The position numbers and the translations under genes are program-made. DNA of 64,000 nucleotides from Lysobacterales bacterium (GTDB lineage Bacteria; Pseudomonadota; Gammaproteobacteria; Xanthomonadales; Marinicellaceae): assembly GCA_027067055.1 (NCBI GenBank), contig JAMOMK010000123.1, positions 1 to 64,000 on the forward strand, read 5' to 3'. This document shows positions 24,789-34,045 of the stretch, one piece after another. Each line of letters starts with the position of its first letter. Position 1 is the stretch's first letter. The notes under the pieces are model-generated. The model had not been told where the DNA came from. It made no database searches and worked only from the letters and a program-made list of their open reading frames with translations.

Positions 24789-25325
24789 ATGCCGAAAAAA
24801 AGCAATGAAAACAACCCGAACCAACAAATCGACAGTGACTTAAATGAAGTCATTTACCAGCAGTTGCGGAATCTGGCACACAGTTTGATGATTAAGGAGC
24901 GTAATAACCACACGCTTTCACCGACCGATTTAGTGCATGAGGCTTATCTGAAAATATCGGATTCAAAACTATCGATTAATAATGAAAAACACTATTTCAG
25001 AACACTTGCCAAACAAATGAGAATGGTTTTAATTGATTATGGTCGTTCTAAACTCAGTGCTAAAAACAATGCGGGAAAAATCGCTGTCAATTACACCGAT
25101 TCTTTAGGACTGATGGATGTGAGCCCAGACTTTTCACAATTAAGCTCTGCAATTGATGAGTTAAACCAATTCGATGAACGCAGTGCTGAAGCCATTGATT
25201 TAGTCTATTTTGCCAATCTACCCCAAGTAAAAGCAGCCAAGTATTTGGATATTTCAATCGCTACATTAGAACGTGATATAAAATTTGGTCGAGCTTTTAT
25301 CAATAAACACATCAATGAACAATGA
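24789..25325 (+). CDS. ECF-type RNA polymerase sigma factor
   Basis: 178 residues. Region 2 reads LSPTDLVHEAYLKISD...HYFRTLAKQMRMVLIDYGR and region 4 reads LPQVKAAKYLDISIATLERDIKFGRAFI, the typical pattern of the ECF group (TIGR02999 type) that is paired with Ser/Thr kinases. It has no anti-sigma gene of the usual kind beside it; instead its stop overlaps the ATG of a kinase in ATGA (25322-25325). The pair probably forms a signalling unit in which the kinase acts on the sigma factor or its regulator. Confidence 0.9.
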   Translation: MPKKSNENNPNQQIDSDLNEVIYQQLRNLAHSLMIKERNNHTLSPTDLVHEAYLKISDSKLSINNEKHYFRTLAKQMRMVLIDYGRSKLSAKNNAGKIAVNYTDSLGLMDVSPDFSQLSSAIDELNQFDERSAEAIDLVYFANLPQVKAAKYLDISIATLERDIKFGRAFINKHINEQ

Positions 25326-27988
25326 ACAACCCTGAATTTAATCAACAGGTCAAAGACTTATTCGGTCAATGTGCTGATGCCAGTCCGCAACAGCAAAAAG
25401 AAATTATTGCCCAAAGTGGTGCGCCAGATAAAGTCAAAGAAATGGTTGCCAGCTTGCTTAATTTTCAAGATGACAAAGCATCTCATTTAACTGGCACAAT
25501 CAAAAAGACCATCGACTTGAGTTTGGCTGAAGAAACATTAAAAGCTGGAGATTTAATCGATCATTACAAACTCGTCAAACCCATTGGAGCTGGCGGACAG
25601 GGCGAAGTCTGGTTAGCCCAACGCCATGATGGAGAATTTACCCACAAAGTAGCGATTAAATTTATTAAACTGTCCCATAATAAAAAGGAATTATCGCGTT
25701 TTCAAACCGAACGCGAATTGCTGGCATCATTGCAACATGCCAACATAGCCCAATTAATCGGTGGTGGTACTTACCAAAACAACCGCGTCTATATGATTTT
25801 GGAATGGATTGATGGGCTTTCTATTATTGATTATGCGAGAAAAAATTTAACAACCATTAAAGATTATTTGCTCTGCTTTAGTCAACTGTGTGAAGCCGTG
25901 AGCTTTGCGCACAGCAATGGAATCATTCACCGAGATATTAAACCATCAAATATAATCGTCACCCATGATGGCACGGTAAAGTTACTTGATTTTGGAATAG
26001 CTAAAAGTCTTGAGGCTGATGTTACTCACACCAAGAGTGAAATGATGATGACTTTTGCCTATTCAAGCCCCGAACAAATTAATGGGCAACCCGTATCAAC
26101 AGCGACCGATATTTATGCATTGGGTTTGATATTGTATGAGTTGCTGACATGTAAGCAAGCACAAGATCACACCACGGAATCACCGGCTGATATGATTCGC
26201 AGCATTACCGATATAACGCCAAGTTTGCCCAGTGAAATCACTCCTGATGTTGGATTGAATTTTACTCCAAAACAGCTAAAAGGTGATTTGGATAATTTGG
26301 TGATGATGGCAATTCGTAAAGAGCCTGTCAGGCGTTATGCAACGGTCAAAGATGTGATGACCGATGTTCAAAACTATATTCAATCAAAACCTTTGGTCGC
26401 CAGTGGTGACAGTGTTGGGTATAAATTCAACAAGCTCATCAAACGAAATCCTGCTGCCACACTTTTTGCATCAATTGTATTGGCTTTTCTTGTGGCATTG
26501 CCAATCTATATGTACCAAACCAATTTAGAAATCAAAAACCAAAGAGACATTGCCAAAGAAACATCAGATTTTTTATTCAACATCCTCAAAGGTGCATCAC
26601 CATTGGGCGTTAATGGTAAGGAAACCAAGTTAGCTGATGTGTTAGCGCTGGGCGAACGCCAAATAGAGTACGATTTTAATGATCAATTGCCCTTAAAAGC
26701 CAAAATGTACGATACCTTGGGTGTTATTCAACACAATATTGGCAACAATGAAAAAGCACTCGAACATTATCAAAAATCAGAAAGGATTTACATTGACTTA
26801 AATGACCGCGAAGGGCAATTGAAATCATTGGGGCAACAAGCCCTGTATGCCACCAGATTGGGTGAAACGCAACAAGCCAAAAATCTCATATCCAAGGCTG
26901 ATACCGTGGCACAATCGGTGACTGATACTAAAGCGATTGCATGGCACAGAATACGCAAAGCGACTTTGATGCATGAAGGTGGAGATTTTGATGGCTCTTA
27001 CCAATTGTTAACTGACACATTAAAGTTACTAAAAACAAATTCTATAGAAGATGATGAAATTTTGGGACGTCTTTACAATGAATTATCTATTGCAGTGAAG
27101 AATAAAGATAAAACGATGGCCTTAGAATACAACCAGAAAGCCTTAGATTATGCCAAATCAAGTGTGGGTTACAACCATCCGATCTACCAATCACGATTGG
27201 TATCGCTTATTTATCGCTTGATTCGACTAAAAGATTATAAGCAGGCACGATTGGCGATAGATGAGTCATTGGTTTTGGCTGAACGGCTCTATTCTAAAAA
27301 GCATCAACGTTATGCCAATGTATTAGCGATAAAAGCTGTTTTTCACCATGACTTGGGAGAATTTGTACAAGCTGAATCCGATTATAAACAGTCAATTAAC
27401 ATCTTCAAAACCAACTATGGAGAAGACAATATATCCTATGCCACAGGCATCAATAACTTGGCCTATTTGTACGAAGACATGGGCAAGTATGAACAAGCTG
27501 AAGAGCTTTATCGTCAATCAATAGAATCTCGCATTAGGCTTGATCCTGACAATACCATGCGTATTGTTTCAGCCAAATCCAATTTAGCCAGATTGTTGAC
27601 CAAATTAGGCAAATACCAACAAGCCAGAGAGATGATGCCTAGTATCATTGAACAATATACCCAGCACAAACGAGGCAACCTCTACAATAATATAATTGTT
27701 GCGGCCATCACCATTGAAGGCGGATTTAATGAAGAACAATGTAAAAAAGGTTTGAAGCAAATCGATGATCTCATACCTGATTTACAAAAACAATCTGCCA
27801 AAGGTTGGCGCCGTATGTATGCAGAGCTTTGGATTGCCGAATTAGCCAGCAATTGTCAACAACCGATCATTGCAAAAAAGTTTGTAACTGCTGCTCTAGC
27901 AAAATCTAAAAAAATCTATCAAACTGGCAGTGAAGGTCAACAGCTGTTTGCACAACGTGTGAAGGTTGTTAAATCACTTTTTAAATAA
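25322..27988 (+). CDS. Ser/Thr protein kinase with transmembrane segment and TPR domain
   Basis: 888 residues. Kinase domain at about 81-350: glycine loop IGAGGQGEVW (88-97), Lys113 in VAIKFIK, catalytic HRDIKPSN (203-210), DFG at 223-225, and a Thr/Ser-rich activation loop ending SSPEQ. A single membrane span at 378-398 is followed by about 490 residues of TPR helices (for example YDTLGVIQHNIGNNEKALEH, NLAYLYEDMGKYEQAEELY) that should lie outside the membrane and sense a ligand or protein. All catalytic residues are present. Translation is coupled to the ECF sigma gene. The last 15 bases overlap the convergent VOC gene. Confidence 0.92.
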   Translation: MNNPEFNQQVKDLFGQCADASPQQQKEIIAQSGAPDKVKEMVASLLNFQDDKASHLTGTIKKTIDLSLAEETLKAGDLIDHYKLVKPIGAGGQGEVWLAQRHDGEFTHKVAIKFIKLSHNKKELSRFQTERELLASLQHANIAQLIGGGTYQNNRVYMILEWIDGLSIIDYARKNLTTIKDYLLCFSQLCEAVSFAHSNGIIHRDIKPSNIIVTHDGTVKLLDFGIAKSLEADVTHTKSEMMMTFAYSSPEQINGQPVSTATDIYALGLILYELLTCKQAQDHTTESPADMIRSITDITPSLPSEITPDVGLNFTPKQLKGDLDNLVMMAIRKEPVRRYATVKDVMTDVQNYIQSKPLVASGDSVGYKFNKLIKRNPAATLFASIVLAFLVALPIYMYQTNLEIKNQRDIAKETSDFLFNILKGASPLGVNGKETKLADVLALGERQIEYDFNDQLPLKAKMYDTLGVIQHNIGNNEKALEHYQKSERIYIDLNDREGQLKSLGQQALYATRLGETQQAKNLISKADTVAQSVTDTKAIAWHRIRKATLMHEGGDFDGSYQLLTDTLKLLKTNSIEDDEILGRLYNELSIAVKNKDKTMALEYNQKALDYAKSSVGYNHPIYQSRLVSLIYRLIRLKDYKQARLAIDESLVLAERLYSKKHQRYANVLAIKAVFHHDLGEFVQAESDYKQSINIFKTNYGEDNISYATGINNLAYLYEDMGKYEQAEELYRQSIESRIRLDPDNTMRIVSAKSNLARLLTKLGKYQQAREMMPSIIEQYTQHKRGNLYNNIIVAAITIEGGFNEEQCKKGLKQIDDLIPDLQKQSAKGWRRMYAELWIAELASNCQQPIIAKKFVTAALAKSKKIYQTGSEGQQLFAQRVKVVKSLFK

Positions 27989-28399
27989 TTCAGTTTCTGT
28001 GTCTTTAAATGCTTTAAATTCTAGTGCATTGCCACTTGGATCATAAAAAAACATAGTGGCTTGTTCTCCGACTTCACCTTCAAAACGAATATATGGCTCT
28101 ATAACAAATTTTACTTCTGCTTTAATTAATTTATCCCGTAGTTCTCGCCATTGAGGCATTTCTAGGACAACACCAAAATGAGGAATGGGAACCTGCTTTC
28201 CATCTACAGGGTTTTCACACTTGGATTCATTAGCTTGACCTGAAGTATGGCAAACCAATTGATGCCCAAAAAAATTAAAATCTATCCATTGCTCTGTACT
28301 TCTTCCTTCTAAGCAATCAAGAAGTTCGCCATAAAATTGACGTGCTGATCCTAGAGAATGCACTGGAATAGCAAGATGAAAGGGAGTAAGTTGAGCCAT
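27974..28399 (-). CDS. VOC (glyoxalase/dioxygenase-like) family protein
   Basis: 141 residues with the vicinal-oxygen-chelate fold pattern: FHLAIPVHSLGSARQFYGELLD at the start (metal His in the first strand), HFGVVLEM mid-chain with the second His, and FFYDPSGNALEFKAFKD at the end with the Glu ligand. Such proteins may isomerise, cleave rings or bind small molecules; the substrate is not inferable. It sits between the kinase gene (convergent, 15-base overlap) and the divergent ccmE. Confidence 0.85.
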   Translation of the reverse strand: MAQLTPFHLAIPVHSLGSARQFYGELLDCLEGRSTEQWIDFNFFGHQLVCHTSGQANESKCENPVDGKQVPIPHFGVVLEMPQWRELRDKLIKAEVKFVIEPYIRFEGEVGEQATMFFYDPSGNALEFKAFKDTETELFKK

Positions 28400-28541
28400 A
28401 GTGAACCTTTTATATGAAATAGAGTCTACACTATATTAGATGAAGCTAATGTAGTGATAATTTAAAATTAAAACGATAGAATTATATATAAACTCATCTC
28501 ATATAACTATATAATAACACAAAATTTTTGCGAGACGTCTT

Positions 28542-28997
28542 ATGACTCCAACACGAAAAAAACGATTAATGGCAGTGGTATTGATACTTGTAGGTGTCGG
28601 TATTGCTACAGCGTTATTTTTAACCGCCTTCAAAGAGAACCTTTTATTCTACAAATCTCCCTCAGAAGTATTGCAGGGTGATTACCCAAAAGCTCGTAAT
28701 TTTCGCATTGGTGGTATGGTCAAAAAAGGCTCAATTATTAAATCCACAACCTCACTTGATGTTGAGTTTTTGGTGACAGATTACTCAAAAGATGTCAAAG
28801 TTAACTATACTGGTTTACTTCCAGATTTGTTTCGCGATGATCAAGGCATGATTGCTATTGGTCAATTAGACAATAAAGGTGTTTTTCAAGCCGAAGAAAT
28901 ACTAGCAAAGCATGATGAAAACTATATGCCTCCAGAAGTCGCTGCTTCAATGAAAGAAAAAACAGCCGCTTATGACGACAACAAGGTAAATAACTGA
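28542..28997 (+). CDS. ccmE: cytochrome c maturation protein CcmE (heme chaperone)
   Basis: 151 residues. N-terminal basic stretch and membrane anchor (RLMAVVLILVGVGIATALFL), then the OB-fold heme-chaperone domain with FRIGGMVKKGS (54-64) and GLLPDLFRDDQGMIAIG (91-107). The heme-binding block is LAKHDENYMP with His124 and Tyr128, as in System I CcmE. It hands heme from the CcmABCD complex to CcmF/H. Stop and next ATG overlap (28997). It is the first gene of ccmEFGHI; ccmABCD are not in the window. Confidence 0.95.
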   Translation: MTPTRKKRLMAVVLILVGVGIATALFLTAFKENLLFYKSPSEVLQGDYPKARNFRIGGMVKKGSIIKSTTSLDVEFLVTDYSKDVKVNYTGLLPDLFRDDQGMIAIGQLDNKGVFQAEEILAKHDENYMPPEVAASMKEKTAAYDDNKVNN

Positions 28998-30937
28998 TGT
29001 TAGCTGAAATTGGTCAATTTACATTAGCCTTTGGCATGATGGTGGCATTATTATTGGCTGCCTTGCCTTTGTACGGCTATTTCACTAAAAATGATAATCT
29101 CATGCACACCGCCAGACCCTTGGCTTATATGCAGTTAATCTTTCTACTGGTTTCATTTCTTATACTGGTTACCTTATTTATTATACAAGATTTTTCTGTG
29201 GCTTATGTGTGGCGAAATTCCAACATAGCTTTACCTTTACGTTACCGCATTTCCGCAACCTGGGGAGCGCATGAAGGCTCGATGTTATTGTGGTTGTTAA
29301 TCCAAACCATTTGGACCGCTGCAGTTGCATTTTATTCTAAGTCTTTATCGCGTACACAGGTCGCACGTGTTTTGGCAATTTTAGGCATTATTAGTCTTGG
29401 CTTTACCGCTTTTGTGTTCTTTACTTCTAATCCTTTTTTGCGCAGCATTCCTGCTCCCTTTGATGGCAATGACCTCAATCCTTTATTACAAGATGTGGGA
29501 TTAATTATTCATCCGCCAATTCTCTATATGGGTTATGTTGGTATGTCAGTGCCTTTTGCCATCTCTATAGCAGCTCTTATGGGTGGGAAAATTGATGAAA
29601 CATGGATACGTTGGTCACGGTCTTGGACCAATGCTGCTTGGGGCTTTCTCACCTTTGGTATCGTGCTAGGCTCGTGGTGGGCTTATTACGAGCTTGGCTG
29701 GGGTGGCTGGTGGTTTTGGGACCCTGTAGAAAACGCATCCTTTTTGCCGTGGCTTGCTGGCACTGCTCTTATTCATGTGCAAGCAGTGAGTGAAAAACGC
29801 AATGCCTTTCGGGGGTGGACAGTTCTTTTAGCCATTTTAGGTTTCTCTTTGAGTGTTTTAGGTACATTTTTAGTGCGTTCAGGTGTTTTGACATCGGTTC
29901 ATGCTTTTGCTAGTGACCCTAAACGAGGCGTATTTGTTTTAACTTTGTTAGTAATATATGCTGGTGGTGCTTTATTTTTATACGCCCTTCGCGCCAACAA
30001 GCTGAAATCGCAAGGTGGTTTTCAACTGTCTTCGCGTGAAACGTTATTATTAGCCAATTCAATTATTTTTTCAGTTGCTTGTTTTATGGTGCTTTTAGGC
30101 ACACTCTTTCCTTTAATTTTTGAAGCCTTTGGTAAAAAGATTTCAGTAGGCCCTCCCTATTTTGGCAGCATGTTCTTTATGATGATGATGCCAATGGTGG
30201 TGTTATTACCTCTCGGCATGTATTACCGTTGGCAAAAAGATGAAATAGCACGCGTGATGAAACAACTCATGCCATCATTGATTACTACTGTCCTTATCTC
30301 TGTTATTATTTGGTTGATGTTTAAACCATTAAACATCAAAGCCACAATGGGTGTTTTTGGTGCTGCATGGATTTTTATTACGGCTTTATTTTATTTTAAG
30401 GAATACAAAGGCAAACTCACAAGAGCCGTGTGGGGAATGCAAATCGCCCATATTGGTGTCGCCATTTATATCTTTGGTGTTTCCATGACCGAACATACCG
30501 ATTTTGAAATAGACAGCTTAATGCAACCCGGCGAAGTCAAAATTGTTCAAGGTTACGAAATTGAGTTTAAAGGTGTTGAACAGAAGCAAATCGAAAACTA
30601 CCAAGCCAGTCAAGGGCATTTTGTGGTTAGAAAAGACGGCAAAACAATTGCTGAAATGAACCCGCAGAAACGTTTTTATCCAAGGCGCGGCAACCCCATG
30701 ACCGAAGCCGCGATTGATCCAGGCTTTAGTCGTGATTTATATATTTCATTAGGTGAACAAATTAATGAGAGTGGTGGTTGGGCAGTACGTATTTACATCA
30801 AACCTTTTATCCGTTGGATGTGGGGCGGTGGTATCTTAATGATGCTTGGCGGTTTTTGGGCTTCAACCGATAGACGTTATTTCCGTCACGCTAAACAAAT
30901 GAAACAAAAAAACATTGATAAGTATTTAGAAGCATGA
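28997..30937 (+). CDS. ccmF: cytochrome c heme lyase subunit CcmF
   Basis: 646 residues, many membrane spans. The tryptophan-rich WWD domain GWGGWWFWDPVENASFLPWL (about 233-252), the early WGAHEGSMLLW (about 90-100) and the HPPILYMGY segment (about 173-181) are hallmarks of CcmF/NrfE-type heme lyase subunits that attach heme to apocytochrome c in the periplasm. The length agrees with the family. Overlaps ccmE by one base. A palindromic element lies between it and ccmG. Confidence 0.96.
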   Translation: MLAEIGQFTLAFGMMVALLLAALPLYGYFTKNDNLMHTARPLAYMQLIFLLVSFLILVTLFIIQDFSVAYVWRNSNIALPLRYRISATWGAHEGSMLLWLLIQTIWTAAVAFYSKSLSRTQVARVLAILGIISLGFTAFVFFTSNPFLRSIPAPFDGNDLNPLLQDVGLIIHPPILYMGYVGMSVPFAISIAALMGGKIDETWIRWSRSWTNAAWGFLTFGIVLGSWWAYYELGWGGWWFWDPVENASFLPWLAGTALIHVQAVSEKRNAFRGWTVLLAILGFSLSVLGTFLVRSGVLTSVHAFASDPKRGVFVLTLLVIYAGGALFLYALRANKLKSQGGFQLSSRETLLLANSIIFSVACFMVLLGTLFPLIFEAFGKKISVGPPYFGSMFFMMMMPMVVLLPLGMYYRWQKDEIARVMKQLMPSLITTVLISVIIWLMFKPLNIKATMGVFGAAWIFITALFYFKEYKGKLTRAVWGMQIAHIGVAIYIFGVSMTEHTDFEIDSLMQPGEVKIVQGYEIEFKGVEQKQIENYQASQGHFVVRKDGKTIAEMNPQKRFYPRRGNPMTEAAIDPGFSRDLYISLGEQINESGGWAVRIYIKPFIRWMWGGGILMMLGGFWASTDRRYFRHAKQMKQKNIDKYLEA

Positions 30938-30955
30938 GAACCTTAACTAAAGTGT

Positions 30956-31051
30956 CGTCATTCCTGCGTAGGCAGGAATCTCAAAAAGAATCCCGTGATT
31001 TAAAAAAAAATACGGCTATATTAGCAGATTCCTGCCTACGCAGGAATGACG
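30956..31051. repeat. palindromic element with 26-bp perfect inverted ends, inside the ccm operon
   Basis: CGTCATTCCTGCGTAGGCAG...ATCT at 30956-30981 is an exact reverse complement of 31026-31051. Each arm also has an internal stem (ATTCCTGC / GCAGGAAT). This CGTCATTCC-type repeat is widespread in gammaproteobacterial genomes. It occupies most of the 144-bp gap between ccmF and ccmG and could stall or attenuate transcription. Confidence 0.75.
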
Positions 31052-31081
31052 GTGACTTAATTTGGAATAACGAGAATCTTT

Positions 31082-31624
31082 ATGAATAAAACAGTTATAA
31101 AAGCACTCATTCCCTTAGTGATATTTTTGTCATTGGTTTATTTATTGTACCAAGGTCTCGGTAAAGACACGCGCTTATTGCCTTCGGCATTAATCAATAA
31201 ACCTGTGCCACAGTTTGCTTTGCCTTCATTGATGACTGGCAAGACAATCAACAATGATACTTTGAAAGGTCAGATGTATTTGCTTAATGTATGGGCAAGC
31301 TGGTGTCCAAATTGTCGAGTGGAACACCCAATGGTCACAGAGTTTGCTCGACAAAACATAATCCCAGTCTATGGATTAAACTACAAAGATGATAATGCTA
31401 CCGCTAAAGCATGGCTGAACCAATTTGGCAATCCCTATACTGATATTTTAATAGATGCCGAAGGTTTGGTAGGAATAGACTTTGGTGTCTATGGCGCACC
31501 TGAAACATTTTTGGTTGATGGTGATGGCATGATTCGCCATAAAATAGTGGGAGAATTAAATCCACAAAACATACAGAATGAATTACTGCCTTTAATTGAA
31601 AAACACAAGAATACAATTAAATAA
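31082..31624 (+). CDS. ccmG: thiol:disulfide interchange protein CcmG/DsbE
   Basis: 180 residues. N-terminal membrane anchor (LIPLVIFLSLVYLLYQG), then a thioredoxin fold with the active site WASWCPNCRVEHP (Cys75, Cys78) and the cis-Pro region GVYGAPETFLVD. CcmG keeps the apocytochrome CxxCH cysteines reduced before heme attachment. It shares the operon with ccmF upstream and ccmH downstream, each separated by a palindromic repeat. Confidence 0.94.
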   Translation: MNKTVIKALIPLVIFLSLVYLLYQGLGKDTRLLPSALINKPVPQFALPSLMTGKTINNDTLKGQMYLLNVWASWCPNCRVEHPMVTEFARQNIIPVYGLNYKDDNATAKAWLNQFGNPYTDILIDAEGLVGIDFGVYGAPETFLVDGDGMIRHKIVGELNPQNIQNELLPLIEKHKNTIK

Positions 31625-31628
31625 TACG

Positions 31629-31678
31629 TATGATGGGCCCCGCCCATCATAACAACAAGATGATGGGCAAGGCCCATC
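31629..31678. repeat. two adjacent GATGGGC hairpins between ccmG and ccmH
   Basis: TATGATGGGC-CCC-GCCCATCATA (31629-31651, 10-bp stem) and GATGGGC-AAG-GCCCATC (31662-31678, 7-bp stem) stand 10 bases apart, a REP-like double hairpin ending 7 bases before the ccmH ATG. It may stabilise or process the mRNA. Confidence 0.7.
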
Positions 31679-31685
31679 TTACATT

Positions 31686-32090
31686 ATGAAAAAAATATTT
31701 ATCACATTACTATTAATGGCAAATACCGTTTTTGCAATTGACATTCACGAGTTTAAGACAGAACAACAGCGTCTTGATTACCAACAATTGACTGAAGAAT
31801 TACGTTGTTTGGTTTGTCAAAACCAAAATATTGCAGACTCCGATGCAGGCTTGGCAAAAGACTTGCGTAATGAAGTAGCAAAAATGGTTCAAAAAGACAT
31901 GAGTCAAACAGAGATTACTGATTATTTAGTTGAACGCTATGGGGACTTTGTGCGTTACAATCCACCAATGCGAGCAGATACGCTTGTTTTATGGTTTATG
32001 CCACTACTTATTTTACTTATTGCTGGTTTTATTGTTATTCGAACCATCAAGAAGAACGCCAACAACACTTCTAATGAGTCAAACTTATGA
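31686..32090 (+). CDS. ccmH: cytochrome c maturation protein CcmH
   Basis: 134 residues. Signal peptide MKKIFITLLLMANTVFA, then the LRCLVCQNQNIADSDA motif with the redox pair Cys41/Cys44, and a C-terminal membrane span (LVLWFMPLLILLIAGFIVI). This is the short CcmH/CycL type that acts in thiol reduction of the apocytochrome with CcmG. The stop overlaps the ccmI ATG (ATGA, 32087-32090). Confidence 0.95.
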   Translation: MKKIFITLLLMANTVFAIDIHEFKTEQQRLDYQQLTEELRCLVCQNQNIADSDAGLAKDLRNEVAKMVQKDMSQTEITDYLVERYGDFVRYNPPMRADTLVLWFMPLLILLIAGFIVIRTIKKNANNTSNESNL

Positions 32091-33298
32091 ACAGTTCTTT
32101 ATTGATTACTTTTATCGCTATTAGTATTGCTGCACTGGTTTTGTTTTGGTTATTTTACCGCAAGTCTAATAGCACCCAAAAACTCACACAAAATTATTTG
32201 ATAGCACAACTAAAAGACAAAAATTTAACTGAAGAACAACGTAAAGAATACGAGCAACAACTGTCTCCTATTTTACTTAAAGGTAGTACAGTGCAAGGCT
32301 CATCAAAACTACTATTACTCGTGGCACTATTTGTCGTGCCTTTTAGTTTCTTCTTCTATAACAAGTTGGGCAACCCAAAAGCCGTTGATTATGTTGCCCC
32401 CACTCAACAACAAGCCCAAGCATCACAAAACAACACCCAACAAAGTAAAGTTCCACAAATGAGCATGGAAGAAGCCATTAAGCAATTAGAAGCACGTCTT
32501 GAACAAAATCCTGAAGATGTGGATGGACAGATGCTTTATGCGCGTTCATTAGTTTCCATGAAAAAATACGCACAAGCAGTACTTGCTTACCGGAAATCAA
32601 ATGAACTAGCTCCAAACGAATCTGTTATATTAACTGAACTAGCAGAAACCATAGCACTGGCAAATAACAACCGCAGCTTTTTAGGAGAACCTGAAGAATT
32701 ATTATCCAGAGCTGTTGAACTCGAACCAGACAATCAAAAAGCCTTATGGTTGTTAGGTATGACTTTTTACGAACACAAAGATTTCACCAAAGCCAATGAG
32801 CTGTGGACTAAACTTTATAGAATGATGAGTGATGAAGGTGCAAAAAAACAACTCGCACAACAACTTAATGATATTCGAGAAAAACTTGGTGTCGAAGGTA
32901 TTTTAAGCGTACAAAAACCTCAAGTTGCTGCAAATGACAAAACCAATTTAAGTATTAAAATTAACTTAGACGAAAAACTAAAGGCAAACCTCAAAGGCAA
33001 GCGCGCCCTACTCTATATATACACAAAAGAACCAACAGGTATGCCAATGCCAATTGCAGTAGTTCGCCAACCTTTAGAACAGATTGTAAAAGGTTTCCCT
33101 GTCGAAGTAACAATGAATGATGGCAATAGCCTACAAGCTGATAGAAAGCTTAGCAACTTTGATCAAATCAAGATTGGTGCACGCATTAGCTTTACTGGTA
33201 ATGCCATGCCACAAGCTGGGGATTTGCAATCGAATGAGCTGGTTATTGATTTACCTTCTAGAGATACCATCCAGTTGAATATTAACAAGGTAAGGTAG
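32087..33298 (+). CDS. ccmI: cytochrome c maturation protein CcmI (TPR)
   Basis: 403 residues. An N-terminal membrane span (LLITFIAISIAALVLFWLFY), a cytoplasmic loop (TEEQRKEYEQQL), a second span (LLLLVALFVVPFSFFFYN), then a periplasmic TPR domain (ARSLVSMKKYAQAVLAYRKS, LWLLGMTFYEHKDFTKANEL) and a C-terminal beta domain. This is the CcmI layout that recruits apocytochrome to the heme lyase. It closes the ccmEFGHI operon and converges on the AAA ATPase gene with a 10-base gap. Confidence 0.9.
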   Translation: MNSSLLITFIAISIAALVLFWLFYRKSNSTQKLTQNYLIAQLKDKNLTEEQRKEYEQQLSPILLKGSTVQGSSKLLLLVALFVVPFSFFFYNKLGNPKAVDYVAPTQQQAQASQNNTQQSKVPQMSMEEAIKQLEARLEQNPEDVDGQMLYARSLVSMKKYAQAVLAYRKSNELAPNESVILTELAETIALANNNRSFLGEPEELLSRAVELEPDNQKALWLLGMTFYEHKDFTKANELWTKLYRMMSDEGAKKQLAQQLNDIREKLGVEGILSVQKPQVAANDKTNLSIKINLDEKLKANLKGKRALLYIYTKEPTGMPMPIAVVRQPLEQIVKGFPVEVTMNDGNSLQADRKLSNFDQIKIGARISFTGNAMPQAGDLQSNELVIDLPSRDTIQLNINKVR

Positions 33299-33308
33299 CG
33301 TTAAATTA

Positions 33309-34037
33309 TTATTCCATCAATAATTTCATCATCATTTCATGACGATTAAGAAAATCTTTTGTAATGGTATAATGTTCAGTTTCTTGGTAGTTTATTTTTT
33401 TTATCCCACCATCTGAAAAATGATAAATTTTAGCTCTAGGATAAGCCAATAATATCGGTGAATGAGTAGCAATGATAAATTGTGATTTTTTCAAAACCAA
33501 TTGATGAATAGCTGCTATGGCGGCCAATTGTCTTGCAGGAGATAGAGCTGCTTCTGGTTCATCCATAATATAAAAGCCATTACCTTTGAGCTTATTAGTT
33601 AAAGTAGCCATAAACGATTCACCATGAGACTGTTGATGCAGTGATTTATTTCCATAACCAACCAAATATCCTGTAGAATCCATATAGGTGGCTAAATTAT
33701 AAAAACTTTCTGCACGTAGAAAATAACCATCTTTTGGCTTTTTATAGCCTTTGATAGGCTTAAGATATTCATGTAAATTTGAATGAGTTTGACTTGTATT
33801 AAATTGTGTATTCCAATTTCCACCCTCAGGATTAAAATTTTGTAGCACTGCAATGGCTTCAAGTAAAGTGGATTTTCCCGATCCATTCTCACCTACAAAA
33901 AACGTAACATCAGGGTGAAAATCTAAACTCTCTAACGATTGAATAACTGGAATACTAAAAGGATAGTGCTTAAATGATTCCACATCATTACGTTTAAGAA
34001 TTATTTCACGTAAATATGGCTTTTCATCTAAATTCAT
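33309..34037 (-). CDS. AAA family ATPase (SMC/RecF-like, ABC-type)
   Basis: 242 residues. Walker A VGENGSGKSTL at 48-58 and a signature/Walker B region with MATLTNKLKGNGFYIMDEPEAALSP (about 143-167), then IATHSPILLAYPRA, which is the H-loop. Such small stand-alone ATPases are related to RecF/SbcC and OLD proteins; function unknown. The ATG follows the PqiA-like stop by 8 bases, so it is the last gene of the long rsfS-to-pqiA operon. Confidence 0.85.
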   Translation of the reverse strand: MNLDEKPYLREIILKRNDVESFKHYPFSIPVIQSLESLDFHPDVTFFVGENGSGKSTLLEAIAVLQNFNPEGGNWNTQFNTSQTHSNLHEYLKPIKGYKKPKDGYFLRAESFYNLATYMDSTGYLVGYGNKSLHQQSHGESFMATLTNKLKGNGFYIMDEPEAALSPARQLAAIAAIHQLVLKKSQFIIATHSPILLAYPRAKIYHFSDGGIKKINYQETEHYTITKDFLNRHEMMMKLLME

Positions 34038-34045
34038 AAAATGAG

